Assembly (NCBI GenBank): GCA_902494565.1
Contig: CABUTN010000037.1
Coordinates: 1 to 15,817, forward strand
DNA: 15,817 bases
Reading direction: 5' to 3'
Source of the DNA: an uncultured Collinsella sp.
Lineage (GTDB): Bacteria; Actinomycetota; Coriobacteriia; Coriobacteriales; Coriobacteriaceae
Shown here: piece after piece, positions 7,201-15,005 of the stretch
How the letters are laid out: the number at the start of each line of letters is the position of its first letter
How positions within the stretch are numbered: the stretch's first letter is position 1
Made by a program: the position numbers and the translations under genes
The notes under the pieces: generated by a model
Seen by the model: the letters and a program-made list of their open reading frames with translations, nothing else
Databases searched by the model: none
Told to the model about the DNA's origin: nothing

Positions 7201-7737
7201 ATGGCAGAGAACATCACCGCCCACATGGACAAGTCGCTCGAGTCCCTCAAGCATAACTTCTCCAAGGTCCGTACCGGCCGCGCCAATGCCAACATTCTGT
7301 CCGACATCACCGTCGATTATTACGGTGTTCCCACGCCGGTCACGCAGGTTGCCGCCGTCAAGACCCCCGAGGCCCACATGCTGCTCATCGAGCCGTGGGA
7401 CAAGGCACTCATCAATGCTATCGTCAAGGCCATCGGCGCTTCCGATCTGGGTATTACCCCCAACTCCGATGGCACCGTCGTTCGTCTTCCGTTCCCGGCT
7501 CCCACTGAGGAGCGCCGTCGCGAGCTCGTCAAGGAGTGCCGCGAGTACGCCGAGCAGGCCAAGGTGTCTATCCGTAACATCCGTCGCGACTTCAACAACA
7601 AGCTCGAGCGCGATGAGGAGCTCACCGAGGACGATGTCCGTCGCGAGCAGGCCAAGGTCCAGAAGCACACCGATGAGTATGTCGCCAAGGTCGAGGAGCT
7701 TCTGAAGGAAAAAGAAGCCGAGGTCATGGAGATCTAA
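7201..7737 (+). CDS. frr: Ribosome recycling factor
   Basis: RRF, with EF-G, splits post-termination ribosomes so that subunits can be reused. The product has 178 residues, slightly shorter than the usual 185 because the N-terminus is trimmed by a few residues. Diagnostic segments are KVRTGRANANIL, VDYYGVPTPVTQVA, LIEPWDKALI, LGITPNSDGTVVRLPFP and TEERRRELVK. The C-terminal half is charged and helical, matching the long three-helix domain. AGGAGG inside the end of pyrH (7188-7193), 7 nt before the ATG, fixes the start and makes coupling to pyrH translation likely. uppS begins 1 nt after the stop. Confidence 0.98.
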   Translation: MAENITAHMDKSLESLKHNFSKVRTGRANANILSDITVDYYGVPTPVTQVAAVKTPEAHMLLIEPWDKALINAIVKAIGASDLGITPNSDGTVVRLPFPAPTEERRRELVKECREYAEQAKVSIRNIRRDFNNKLERDEELTEDDVRREQAKVQKHTDEYVAKVEELLKEKEAEVMEI

Positions 7738-7738
7738 G

Positions 7739-8533
7739 GTGCAATACGACGAGCATAAACTGGTCGAGTACTTTGCCGACGCCCCTGCGGGCGTCGGTTT
7801 TTCCGACCTTGACCTCAATAACATTCCGCACCATATCTCGTGCATCATGGACGGCAACGGTCGCTGGGCCACGTCGCGCGGTCTTGCGCGCACTGAGGGC
7901 CACAAGGCGGGTATCGTCTCCCTTCGTGAGATTATTACCGCCTGCGTGCGTCTGGGCGTCGACGTGCTTTCTGCCTATGCGTTTTCGACCGAAAACTGGA
8001 ATCGCCCTCAGCACGAAGTCAACGTTCTGATGCACCTGTTTGCCAAGACGTTCATCGACGAGCTGCCGCTTCTGAAGCGCGAAAACGTGCGCGTTGTCTT
8101 TTTGGGTGACATTTCCGCGCTGCCCAAGAAGACCCGCGACGTTTTTGAACGCGGTCTTGCTGAGTGCGCCGATCACACCGGCATGACGCTGGCGCTTGCC
8201 GTCAACTACGGCGCGCGTGCCGAGATTACCCGCGCTGTCCGTCAGATCGCACTCGACGCTGCCGCCGGTAAGATCGATCCTGCCGCAATTGATGACGACA
8301 TGGTGGCTTCCCACCTCTATACCGCCGGCCTTCCCGATCCTGAGCTTGTGATTCGCACTTCTGGTGAGCTGCGCCTTTCGAACTATCTGCTGTGGCAGGT
8401 GGCTTATTCCGAATTCTACGTCACCGATACCTATTGGCCCGACTTTGATCGTTGGGGCCTTGTCGACGCCATTTTGGCCTATCAGGGCCGTGACCGTAGG
8501 TTTGGTGGTCTGAGCAAGACCGAGGAGGCTTAA
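7739..8533 (+). CDS. uppS: Isoprenyl transferase (undecaprenyl diphosphate synthase, cis-prenyltransferase)
   Basis: UppS extends farnesyl diphosphate with isopentenyl diphosphate in cis to make the C55 lipid carrier for cell-wall glycans. The product has 264 residues. The catalytic Asp38 lies in CIMDGNGRW (35-43), followed by GHKAG (54-58), YAFSTENWNRP (80-90), RTSGELRLSNYLLWQ (206-220) and YWPDF (232-236), all family signatures. The start is GTG 7739, one base after the frr stop, with a modest GGAG at 7728-7731. The first 30 residues are poorly conserved, and no better start is seen. Isoprenoid precursors come from the MEP pathway, two enzymes of which (dxr, ispG) are in the same operon. 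Exact chain length cannot be read from sequence, but C55 is usual when there is a single copy. Confidence 0.96.
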   Translation: MQYDEHKLVEYFADAPAGVGFSDLDLNNIPHHISCIMDGNGRWATSRGLARTEGHKAGIVSLREIITACVRLGVDVLSAYAFSTENWNRPQHEVNVLMHLFAKTFIDELPLLKRENVRVVFLGDISALPKKTRDVFERGLAECADHTGMTLALAVNYGARAEITRAVRQIALDAAAGKIDPAAIDDDMVASHLYTAGLPDPELVIRTSGELRLSNYLLWQVAYSEFYVTDTYWPDFDRWGLVDAILAYQGRDRRFGGLSKTEEA

Positions 8534-8535
8534 TC

Positions 8536-9435
8536 GTGTCCGATCGTCCCAAGGCAACTGCTCCCAAGACATCTGAGCGCAAGGCTGTCGCTGCGGGAGC
8601 GCCCGCAGCGAAGAATGGCACCGGTTCGTGGCTTGCGGGCTTTATCACCCGTGCCGCCGCCGGTATCGTTTACGCCGTTGTCTTTATCCTGTGCCTGGTT
8701 TTGGGTATCGTGCCCACGGCCATCTTTGTTTCTGTCATGAGCGGTCTGTGCTGCTATGAGTTTTTCCGTATGACGAGGCTCGATGGCAAGATGGCTAACG
8801 AGCGCATGGGTATCGCTGCCGCCGTACTCTTTCCGCTGTCGGCGTTGGGCGATTCGATGTTGCTGAATGCCCTGCTTTTTGCCCTGATGCTCGCTGTGGG
8901 CATTTGGTATGTCTGGTCGCCGCGTACCCGCATCTCTGATGTGGCCGTGACGCTCATGGGTCCCATCTACACTGGCTTTATGCTGTCGGCTATCGTGCTG
9001 CTGCGCGATGCCGTGCCCGGTTTTGCCGGCGCCTTGCTTTCGGTGGGCGTTTGCGCGTCCCTTTGGGTCTCCGATTCGTTTGCCTACATCGTGGGCAGCC
9101 GTATCGGCAAGCACAAGATGGTTCCCAAGATCTCTCCTAAAAAGAGCTGGGAGGGATTTGTCGGCGGCATTCTGGGCTCGGTTTTGATTTGGCTCATCCT
9201 GTGGGCGACGCACTTCTACAAACTCAGCCTGCCCTATGCGCTGCTGTGCGGCTTGGTCGTGTCCATCCTGGGCGTTATCGGCGACCTTATCGAGTCGCGC
9301 ATCAAGCGTGGCGTGGGCGTCAAGGATTCCGGCAACCTTATCCCGGGCCATGGCGGCATGCTCGACCGTAGCGACTCGCTTATCTTTGGCTGCATTACCG
9401 CGCAGCTGCTTTTGATGATCGGGGGCGTGCTGTAA
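8536..9435 (+). CDS. cdsA: Phosphatidate cytidylyltransferase (CDP-diglyceride synthase)
   Basis: CdsA makes CDP-diacylglycerol from phosphatidate and CTP, the branch point of phospholipid synthesis in the membrane. The product has 299 residues. A charged, Ala-rich N-terminal tail (about 1-30) precedes several hydrophobic membrane segments (about 36-75, 95-126, 136-175, 208-225, 232-250). SPKKSWEGFVGG (200-211) is conserved, and the C-terminal signature runs from S254 to D280 with KRGVGVKD, PGHGG and DRSD; Ser replaces the usual hydrophobic residue in DRxD. The start is GTG 8536 with GGAGG at 8524-8528, 7 nt upstream. The stop overlaps the dxr start by one base (TAATG), which favours reinitiation. 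Confidence 0.97.
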   Translation: MSDRPKATAPKTSERKAVAAGAPAAKNGTGSWLAGFITRAAAGIVYAVVFILCLVLGIVPTAIFVSVMSGLCCYEFFRMTRLDGKMANERMGIAAAVLFPLSALGDSMLLNALLFALMLAVGIWYVWSPRTRISDVAVTLMGPIYTGFMLSAIVLLRDAVPGFAGALLSVGVCASLWVSDSFAYIVGSRIGKHKMVPKISPKKSWEGFVGGILGSVLIWLILWATHFYKLSLPYALLCGLVVSILGVIGDLIESRIKRGVGVKDSGNLIPGHGGMLDRSDSLIFGCITAQLLLMIGGVL

Positions 9436-10622
9436 TGTCATTCCAGACGACGTATGGCTCCGATGGACGCCTTCGTGTTGCCATCCTTGGTTGTACGGGC
9501 TCTATCGGCACGCAGGCACTCGACGTGTGCCGTCAGCATGCCGATCGACTGCAGGTAACGGCGCTGTCCGTCAATTCCAGCACCTCGGAGCTCGTTGCCG
9601 CCGCCCGCGAGTTCTCGGTTCCGGCCGTTGCCGTGGCCGACTCCGCCCACGGTGCGGACGCCGTGCTGCAGGAGCTGCCCGAGGGCACGGAGCTCGGTGT
9701 TGGTGCGCAGGCGGTTTGTGAGCTCGCACGTCGCGATGATGTCGACTGCGTGCTCGTCGCTATTGTGGGTGCCGCCGGGCTCGAAGCGAGCCATGCGGCC
9801 TTGACCTCGAATAAGCGTCTTGCCCTTGCCAACAAGGAGTCCCTCGTCGTCGGTGGCGACTTGCTTATGCCGTTGGCGCAACCGGGCCAGCTTATTCCAG
9901 TCGACTCTGAGCACTCCGCCATCTACCAGTGCTATCTGGGGGAGAACCCACGCGAGGCTCATTGTATTTGGCTCACCTGCTCGGGCGGTCCGTTCTTTGG
10001 CCGCACGCGCGACGAGCTCAATCGCGTGACGCGTGCCGATGCCCTCGCACATCCCACGTGGGCCATGGGTGCCAAGATCACCATCGACTCCGCCACCCTC
10101 ATGAACAAGGGTCTGGAGCGCATTGAGGCCATGCATCTGTTTAACTGCGACCTCGATTTCATTAACGTGGTCGTGCAACGTCAGTCCAAGATTCACTCTA
10201 TGGTCGAGTTTGCCGACGGCTCCGTGATGGCGCATCTCGGTGCTTCCGACATGCGTATTCCCATCCAGTTCGCGTTCTCGTATCCCGAGCGTTGGGATAC
10301 CCCGGCGCCTCGTATCGATTTCCGCGAGTTGGGGCAGCTCACGTTTGATGCTGCCGACATGGATACCTTCCGCTGTCTGGCACTGGCCGAGCGTGCCGGC
10401 AAGACGGGTGGCACCATGCCGTGCGTGCTCAATGCCGCCAACGAGGTCGCCGTCGATGCCTTTCTGCACGATGGCTGCAGCTTTACCGATATCGATCGCA
10501 TTGTGGAATCCTGCATGGATGCCCACGATATGCAGGCGGTCGATTCGTTTGAGCAGCTTCGCGACATCGATGCGTGGGCGCGTGAAAAAGCTGCGCAGGT
10601 GCTCGCCGCAACCCGTTCCTAA
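9435..10622 (+). CDS. dxr: 1-deoxy-D-xylulose 5-phosphate reductoisomerase
   Basis: Dxr converts 1-deoxy-D-xylulose 5-phosphate to 2-C-methyl-D-erythritol 4-phosphate with NADPH, the committed step of the MEP isoprenoid pathway; it is the fosmidomycin target. The product has 395 residues, normal for the family. The NADPH motif GCTGSIGTQ is at 19-27, the metal ligands are D157 and E159 in VDSEHSAIYQ and E228 in MNKGLERIEA, and the flexible loop is HPTWAMG (206-212). NAANEVAVDAFL lies in the C-terminal part. The HPQS segment before IHSMVEF reads QRQS, a small departure; the catalytically important His of IHS is kept. The ATG overlaps the cdsA stop by one base. Confidence 0.98.
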   Translation: MSFQTTYGSDGRLRVAILGCTGSIGTQALDVCRQHADRLQVTALSVNSSTSELVAAAREFSVPAVAVADSAHGADAVLQELPEGTELGVGAQAVCELARRDDVDCVLVAIVGAAGLEASHAALTSNKRLALANKESLVVGGDLLMPLAQPGQLIPVDSEHSAIYQCYLGENPREAHCIWLTCSGGPFFGRTRDELNRVTRADALAHPTWAMGAKITIDSATLMNKGLERIEAMHLFNCDLDFINVVVQRQSKIHSMVEFADGSVMAHLGASDMRIPIQFAFSYPERWDTPAPRIDFRELGQLTFDAADMDTFRCLALAERAGKTGGTMPCVLNAANEVAVDAFLHDGCSFTDIDRIVESCMDAHDMQAVDSFEQLRDIDAWAREKAAQVLAATRS

Positions 10623-10647
10623 CCCATAAGGATTGCTTTTTCGTTTT

Positions 10648-12009
10648 ATGGATACTGTTCTGAGCGTTCTTTCATCGGTCTTTTGGGGCCTGCTGATGCT
10701 TTCCGTCCTCGTGTTTTTGCACGAGGGCGGCCACTTTTTGGCGGCGCGTGCCTGCGGCGTCCGTGTGACCGAGTTCTTTTTGGGCCTTCCGTGCCGCTTT
10801 GACATCCATTACACGTCGCGTCGCATTGGAACTAAGTTTGGCGTGACCCCGCTGCTGCTGGGTGGCTACGCTGCCATCTGCGGTATGGATCCGACCGACG
10901 TCTCGTGCGCCGATCGCGTGCTCGCGGCTATCTATCGTCATGGTCGCGTGACCGTTGCCGACCTTGCCGCCGAACTTGAGCTGTCCGAGGGGGATGTGCT
11001 CGAGGCATGTGCCTTGCTCTTGGGTTGGGGCTCCATCGCGCCCTGGTATGAGGAAGGGGAGAAGCCCTCGCCGAGCTACTATCCCACCAAGTATCAGACG
11101 CTGCCGCGAGACGCGGCGGGCTACACCACCTTTGACGGCCGCCGGTTCGATCGAGAGCATGCGACTGCCGAGGGCGATGTGTGGGAGCTGCCGTGCGGCG
11201 AAGCCGAGTTCCTTGCGCAAGAGCGTTCGCATACCTATCTGGGCCAGGGTTTTCTCAAGCGCGCCTTTATGCTGCTCGCGGGCATTCTCGTCAATATCCT
11301 GACGGGCTTTTTGCTGCTTATGAGCATCTACTCTATTGCGGGTGTCACCGTGCCGATGGATACCAACGTGATCGGTCAGGTTGACGAGGGGTCTATTGCC
11401 GCCAAGGCGGGTATCGAGGGCGGCGACGCGATCCTTTCGGTTGACGGAGTATCGTGCGCTACCTGGATGGACGTTTACGATGCCATCGGCAAGGCCGCCG
11501 GTAAGGACGATATCGCCATTGAGTATGAGCGCGACGGCAAGCAGCATTCGACCTCGGTTGCGCTCAAAGAGGACGAGCGCCTAGGTGTGTATGCCTCTAC
11601 GCAGGTGGTCCGTTTAGACCCCATCACGTCGGCTCGCCTGTCGTTCTCCTATGTCGTGCGGACAGCGGAGGGCGTGATGCGCCTGCTCCAGCCGCAGCAT
11701 ACGATGGAGATTCTCGATCAGTCTTCTTCGATCGTGGGCATTAGCGTTATGTCCTCACAGGCTGCTGCTGCCGGCCCTGCCACGTTCCTTTCGTTTGCCG
11801 CCCTCATTTCGTTCTCGCTTGGCTTTATGAACCTGTTGCCCATCCCACCACTCGATGGCGGCAAGCTGGTCATCGAGATCATTCAAAAGTTTGCGGGTCG
11901 CGAGCTGCCACTCAAGGTGCAGACGATTGTGAGCTATGTTGGCATCGCGCTCTTTGCACTGCTATTTGTCTATATGCTTCGTTCCGACGTCCTTCGATTT
12001 ATTTTGTAG
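10648..12009 (+). CDS. rseP: Site-2 intramembrane metalloprotease, RseP/RasP family, with cytoplasmic insertion
   Basis: This M50 zinc protease cleaves membrane proteins, such as anti-sigma factors, within the bilayer. The product has 453 residues from ATG 10648. HEGGH (25-29) is the zinc site in the first membrane helix. PIPPLDGG (398-405) with NLLP gives the third zinc ligand, D403. One PDZ domain is at about 238-308, and hydrophobic segments lie at about 205-232, 376-396 and 425-445. Unusually, about 110 residues (82-195) separate the LGGYAAICG strand from membrane helix 2; residues 87-132 look like a winged helix-turn-helix (see findings). The start is uncertain: AAGGA 10628-10632 touches TTG 10633 and lies 15 nt before ATG 10648. 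TTG would add five residues (MLFRF). The gene sits between dxr and ispG, a common arrangement. Substrate unknown. Confidence 0.93.
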   Translation: MDTVLSVLSSVFWGLLMLSVLVFLHEGGHFLAARACGVRVTEFFLGLPCRFDIHYTSRRIGTKFGVTPLLLGGYAAICGMDPTDVSCADRVLAAIYRHGRVTVADLAAELELSEGDVLEACALLLGWGSIAPWYEEGEKPSPSYYPTKYQTLPRDAAGYTTFDGRRFDREHATAEGDVWELPCGEAEFLAQERSHTYLGQGFLKRAFMLLAGILVNILTGFLLLMSIYSIAGVTVPMDTNVIGQVDEGSIAAKAGIEGGDAILSVDGVSCATWMDVYDAIGKAAGKDDIAIEYERDGKQHSTSVALKEDERLGVYASTQVVRLDPITSARLSFSYVVRTAEGVMRLLQPQHTMEILDQSSSIVGISVMSSQAAAAGPATFLSFAALISFSLGFMNLLPIPPLDGGKLVIEIIQKFAGRELPLKVQTIVSYVGIALFALLFVYMLRSDVLRFIL

Positions 12010-12014
12010 GGGAG
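12008..12014 (+). promoter_or_regulatory. Ribosome binding site fixing the TTG start of ispG
   Basis: AGGGGAG overlaps the rseP stop and lies 8 nt before TTG 12023. It rejects the longer open frame that reaches back to 11936 inside rseP, and makes the in-frame GTG at 12014 unlikely because it lies in the site itself. Confidence 0.65.
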
Positions 12015-12022
12015 TGTTTGGA

Positions 12023-13105
12023 TTGTCTTTAACCCATCCTTTGCCGCGCGAGTTGACGCGCCCCGTGCATGTGGGCGGTGTGCAGATCGGTGGCGGCGCG
12101 CCGGTGGTGGTCCAATCCATGACCTGCACCGATACCGCTGACGCCCAGGCAACGCTTGCGCAAGTGTGCGCGTTGGCGCAGGCTGGCTGCGATATCGTGC
12201 GCGTGAGCGTGCCCACCGAGGCCGCGCTTGAGGGTTTCCGCACCATCTGTGCCGAGTCTCCGGTGCCGATCGTCGCCGATATTCACTTTAACCATAAGCT
12301 CGCCATCGGCGCCGTCGAGGCTGGTGCCGCCAAGCTTCGCATCAATCCCGGCAATATCGGCGATTGGGCTAAGGTCGATGCCGTCATCGACGCCGCCGGC
12401 GCTGCGGGCTGTGCGATTCGCATCGGTGTCAACGCCGGCTCACTCGAGCAGGATATCGCTGAGCGCGACGAGCTTACGCAGCCCGAGAAGCTCGTGATGT
12501 CGAGCGAGCGTTTCGTCAAGCACTTTGAGGACCGCGGTTTTACGAACATTGTGCTTTCGGCCAAGGCCCATAGCGTGCAAACGACGCTTGATACCTATCG
12601 AGCCCTGTCGCGTGAGATTCCCCACGTTCCGCTTCACCTGGGCGTGACGGAGGCGGGGACCAAGCTCCAGGGCACCATCAAGAGCTCTGTAGGCTTGGGT
12701 ATCTTGCTTTTCGAAGGCATTGGCGACACCATGCGTGTGTCGCTCACAGCCGATCCGGTTGAGGAGCCGCCGGTTGCCTGGGGAATTTTGCAGTCGCTGG
12801 GCCTGCGTCGCCGTGGTCCCGAGATTGTCTCGTGTCCCACGTGCGCTCGTTGCCAGGTCAACCTCATTCCCATCGCCGAGGAGGTTACCGAGCGACTGAA
12901 GAACTATTCCGCGCCGCTTTCCATCGCCGTGATGGGATGTGCCGTTAATGGCCCCGGCGAGGCTTCCGACGCCGACTTGGGCGTGGCCTGTGGACGAGGT
13001 CAGGGCCTGCTCTTTTCGCATGGCCAGATCATTGGTAAAGTAGCTGAGGATCAAATTGTCGACGCGCTCATGGCCGAGGTCGACAAGCTTATTGAGGAGA
13101 AGTAA
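12023..13105 (+). CDS. ispG: 4-hydroxy-3-methylbut-2-en-1-yl diphosphate synthase (IspG/GcpE)
   Basis: IspG reductively converts methylerythritol cyclodiphosphate to HMBPP, the penultimate MEP-pathway step, using a [4Fe-4S] cluster. The product has 360 residues, the family norm. The N-terminal TIM-barrel part shows VVVQSMTCTDTAD (28-40), IVADIHFN (83-90) and LRINPGNIGD (105-114). Cluster cysteines are C271 and C274 (SCPTCARC) and C306 (VMGCAVNGPGEA), with the fourth ligand E313. The extra Cys277 is not a known ligand. The open frame extends upstream into rseP, but those residues do not resemble the family; TTG 12023 has a Shine-Dalgarno 8 nt upstream. The stop abuts the proS ATG with no gap. 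Confidence 0.97.
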   Translation: MSLTHPLPRELTRPVHVGGVQIGGGAPVVVQSMTCTDTADAQATLAQVCALAQAGCDIVRVSVPTEAALEGFRTICAESPVPIVADIHFNHKLAIGAVEAGAAKLRINPGNIGDWAKVDAVIDAAGAAGCAIRIGVNAGSLEQDIAERDELTQPEKLVMSSERFVKHFEDRGFTNIVLSAKAHSVQTTLDTYRALSREIPHVPLHLGVTEAGTKLQGTIKSSVGLGILLFEGIGDTMRVSLTADPVEEPPVAWGILQSLGLRRRGPEIVSCPTCARCQVNLIPIAEEVTERLKNYSAPLSIAVMGCAVNGPGEASDADLGVACGRGQGLLFSHGQIIGKVAEDQIVDALMAEVDKLIEEK

Positions 13106-14827
13106 ATGACTCGAGCAATGTATATGTCTAAGCTTTACGCGCCGACGCTCAAAGAGGATCCGGCGGACGCCGAGCTTGCGAGCCACCGTCTGCTGCTTCG
13201 CGCCGGCATGATCCGCAAGGAGGCCGCCGGCCTGTATTCCTATCTGCCGCTCGCATGGCGCTCGATCCGCAAGATCGAGAACATCGTGCGCGACGAGATG
13301 GATGCCGCCGGTGCCCAGGAGCTCATGATGCCTATCATGGTCGATGCCGAGCTGTGGCGTGAGTCCGGCCGTATCGATGCCTATGGCAAGGAGCTCGTGC
13401 GCTTCGATGACCGTCACGGCCGTGAGTTCGTGCTGGGCCCCACCCACGAGGAGACTGTCACCGCCCTGGTGCGCAATGAACTGCGCTCCTATAAGCAGCT
13501 TCCCGTCAACCTCTACCACATCCAGGACAAGTTCCGTGACGAGTTCCGTCCCCGCTTTGGCCTGATGCGCGGTCGCGAGTTCATCATGAAGGACGCCTAC
13601 AGCTTCTCCGCCACGCAGGAGAGCCTGCAGGAGGAGTACGACAAGATGAAGCAGGCCTATGCCAACATTTGCGAGCGCTGCTACATCAAGGCCCTGCCCG
13701 TTGTCGCCGACTCCGGCGAGATCGGTGGCGATACCTCCGTCGAGTATATGGCTTTGGCCGACGCCGGCGAGGCTTCGCTCGTCTACTGCGACGATTGCGG
13801 CTTCGCTGCCGACGATGAGGCCGCAAGCACCAAGGTCGTTGTGACCGAGGGTCCTGGCGACGGTACGCTCACCAAGGTCAAGACTCCGGGCATGGGCACA
13901 ATCGAGGCCGTTGCAAAGTTCTTTGGCTTCCCCGAGAACGGCACGCGCAAGTCCTTGGCTCTCATCGATGCCGAGGGCAAGCCAGTCGTGGCCATTGTCC
14001 CGGGCGATCATGAGCTCAATGACTGCAAGGCCGAGCATGTCTTTGGCAAGGGTTATCGCATGATGACCGATGAGGAGCTCCAGACCTACGGTCTGCATAA
14101 GGGCTTTATCGGACCGGTTAACCTGCCCGAGGGCATTCGTCTGGTCTGCGACGAGAGCCTGCGCGAGTCCAAGCAGTGGGCCTGCGGTGCCAACGAGGTC
14201 GACTATCACTTTACCGGTGCCTGCCCCGAGCGCGACTTTACCGTCGACGAGTGGGCTGATCTGGTCACCGTTGTCGCCGGCGACCCCTGCCCGCACTGCG
14301 GCAAGCCGCTCTCTGCTGCCCGTGGCATCGAGGTCTCTCAGGTCTTCCAGCTGGGCACCAAGTATTCCGAGGCCATGGGTGCCACCTTTATGGATGAGGA
14401 CGGTAAGGAGAAGCCGCTCATCATGGGTTGCTACGGCGTTGGTGTGTCCCGCTCGCTCGCTGCCGTCGTGGAGCAGCACAACGACGAGCACGGCATCGTC
14501 TGGCCGGTCTCCGTTGCCCCGTACGAGGTCGCGGTGATTCCGCTCGATCCCAAGAAGGAGGAGTGCGCTATCGTCTGCGAGCAGATCGTTGATGGCCTGT
14601 GCGCCGAGGGTATCGAGGTTGTCGTCGACGACCGCGACGAGCGTCCCGGCTTTAAGTTTGCCGACAACGATCTTATGGGCTTCCCGTATCAGGTCGTTCT
14701 GGGTAAGCGTGGCCTTAAGAATGGCACCGTTGAGCTCAAGGACCGTGCCACGGGTGAGCGCGAGGATGTGGCGATCGACGAGGTCGTCGCCAAGGTCGCC
14801 GAGCTTGTGAAGGCAGCACGCCGTTAA
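13106..14827 (+). CDS. proS: Prolyl-tRNA synthetase, bacterial type with editing domain
   Basis: ProRS charges tRNA-Pro. The product has 573 residues, the size of the bacterial form. The class II core shows AGLYSYLPLAWRS (41-53), QELMMP (71-76), the motif 2 region FRDEFRPRFGLMRGREF (143-159), GTKYSE (417-422) and motif 3 GVGVSRSLAAVVEQ (444-457). The YbaK-like insertion that clears mischarged Ala-tRNA-Pro lies at about 225-405. Two short cysteine pairs, CDDC (228-231) and CPHC (395-398), flank it and might bind metal; that is inference. The anticodon-binding domain follows (about 465-573). In the GGxxSHEF segment this protein has GGDTSVEY. ATG 13106 has GAGGAG 6 nt upstream. It is the last gene of the operon, followed by a strong terminator. 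Confidence 0.98.
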   Translation: MTRAMYMSKLYAPTLKEDPADAELASHRLLLRAGMIRKEAAGLYSYLPLAWRSIRKIENIVRDEMDAAGAQELMMPIMVDAELWRESGRIDAYGKELVRFDDRHGREFVLGPTHEETVTALVRNELRSYKQLPVNLYHIQDKFRDEFRPRFGLMRGREFIMKDAYSFSATQESLQEEYDKMKQAYANICERCYIKALPVVADSGEIGGDTSVEYMALADAGEASLVYCDDCGFAADDEAASTKVVVTEGPGDGTLTKVKTPGMGTIEAVAKFFGFPENGTRKSLALIDAEGKPVVAIVPGDHELNDCKAEHVFGKGYRMMTDEELQTYGLHKGFIGPVNLPEGIRLVCDESLRESKQWACGANEVDYHFTGACPERDFTVDEWADLVTVVAGDPCPHCGKPLSAARGIEVSQVFQLGTKYSEAMGATFMDEDGKEKPLIMGCYGVGVSRSLAAVVEQHNDEHGIVWPVSVAPYEVAVIPLDPKKEECAIVCEQIVDGLCAEGIEVVVDDRDERPGFKFADNDLMGFPYQVVLGKRGLKNGTVELKDRATGEREDVAIDEVVAKVAELVKAARR

Positions 14828-14857
14828 TCGACGATTTCGCTTGTAGTTCGATATACG

Positions 14858-14906
14858 GGACGGCCCCGCATTTCTCCAGATCGGGGAGATGCGGGGCCGT
14901 CCTTTT
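14858..14906 (+). terminator. Intrinsic terminator of the pyrH-proS operon
   Basis: A 14-bp perfect stem (14858-14871 with 14889-14902) extends to 20 bp with two G-U pairs and a five-base AGATC loop. TTTT follows at 14903-14906. It starts 31 nt after the proS stop. There is no A-tract on the left side, so it should act mainly rightward. Confidence 0.93.
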
Positions 14907-14931
14907 ATCTTGTGGCATCCTCGATATCTAA

Positions 14932-14973
14932 AAGGAAAACCCCACAGCCCATGCGAGCTGCGGGGTTTTCCTT
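14932..14973. terminator. Bidirectional intrinsic terminator between convergent genes
   Basis: AAGGAAAACCCC (14932-14943) pairs with GGGGTTTTCCTT (14962-14973). After an A-C mismatch, CAGC (14945-14948) pairs with GCTG (14957-14960), around an eight-base loop. The GC core has an A-run on its left and a T-run on its right, so it reads as stem plus U-tract on both strands. It lies 32 nt past the stop of the leftward phosphotransferase gene and backs up the proS terminator. Confidence 0.85.
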
Positions 14974-15005
14974 GTGCCTCCGATGCGAAATAAATCGCTC
15001 AGATA

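Noticed and set aside
9438..10805. 455-codon open frame on the minus strand opposite dxr and the start of rseP
   Set aside because: It is fully antisense to dxr and the rseP N-terminus, with no conserved motif and no plausible promoter or terminator context.
11936..12022. 29-residue upstream extension of ispG
   Set aside because: It lies within the end of rseP and its residues do not resemble IspG. AGGGGAG 8 nt before TTG 12023 marks the better start.
12440..14491. 683-codon open frame on the minus strand opposite ispG and proS
   Set aside because: It lies antisense to two firmly identified genes, is rich in Leu/Gly/Val/His/Asp repeats typical of reversed GC-rich codons, and shows no family motif. 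It is a codon-bias shadow.
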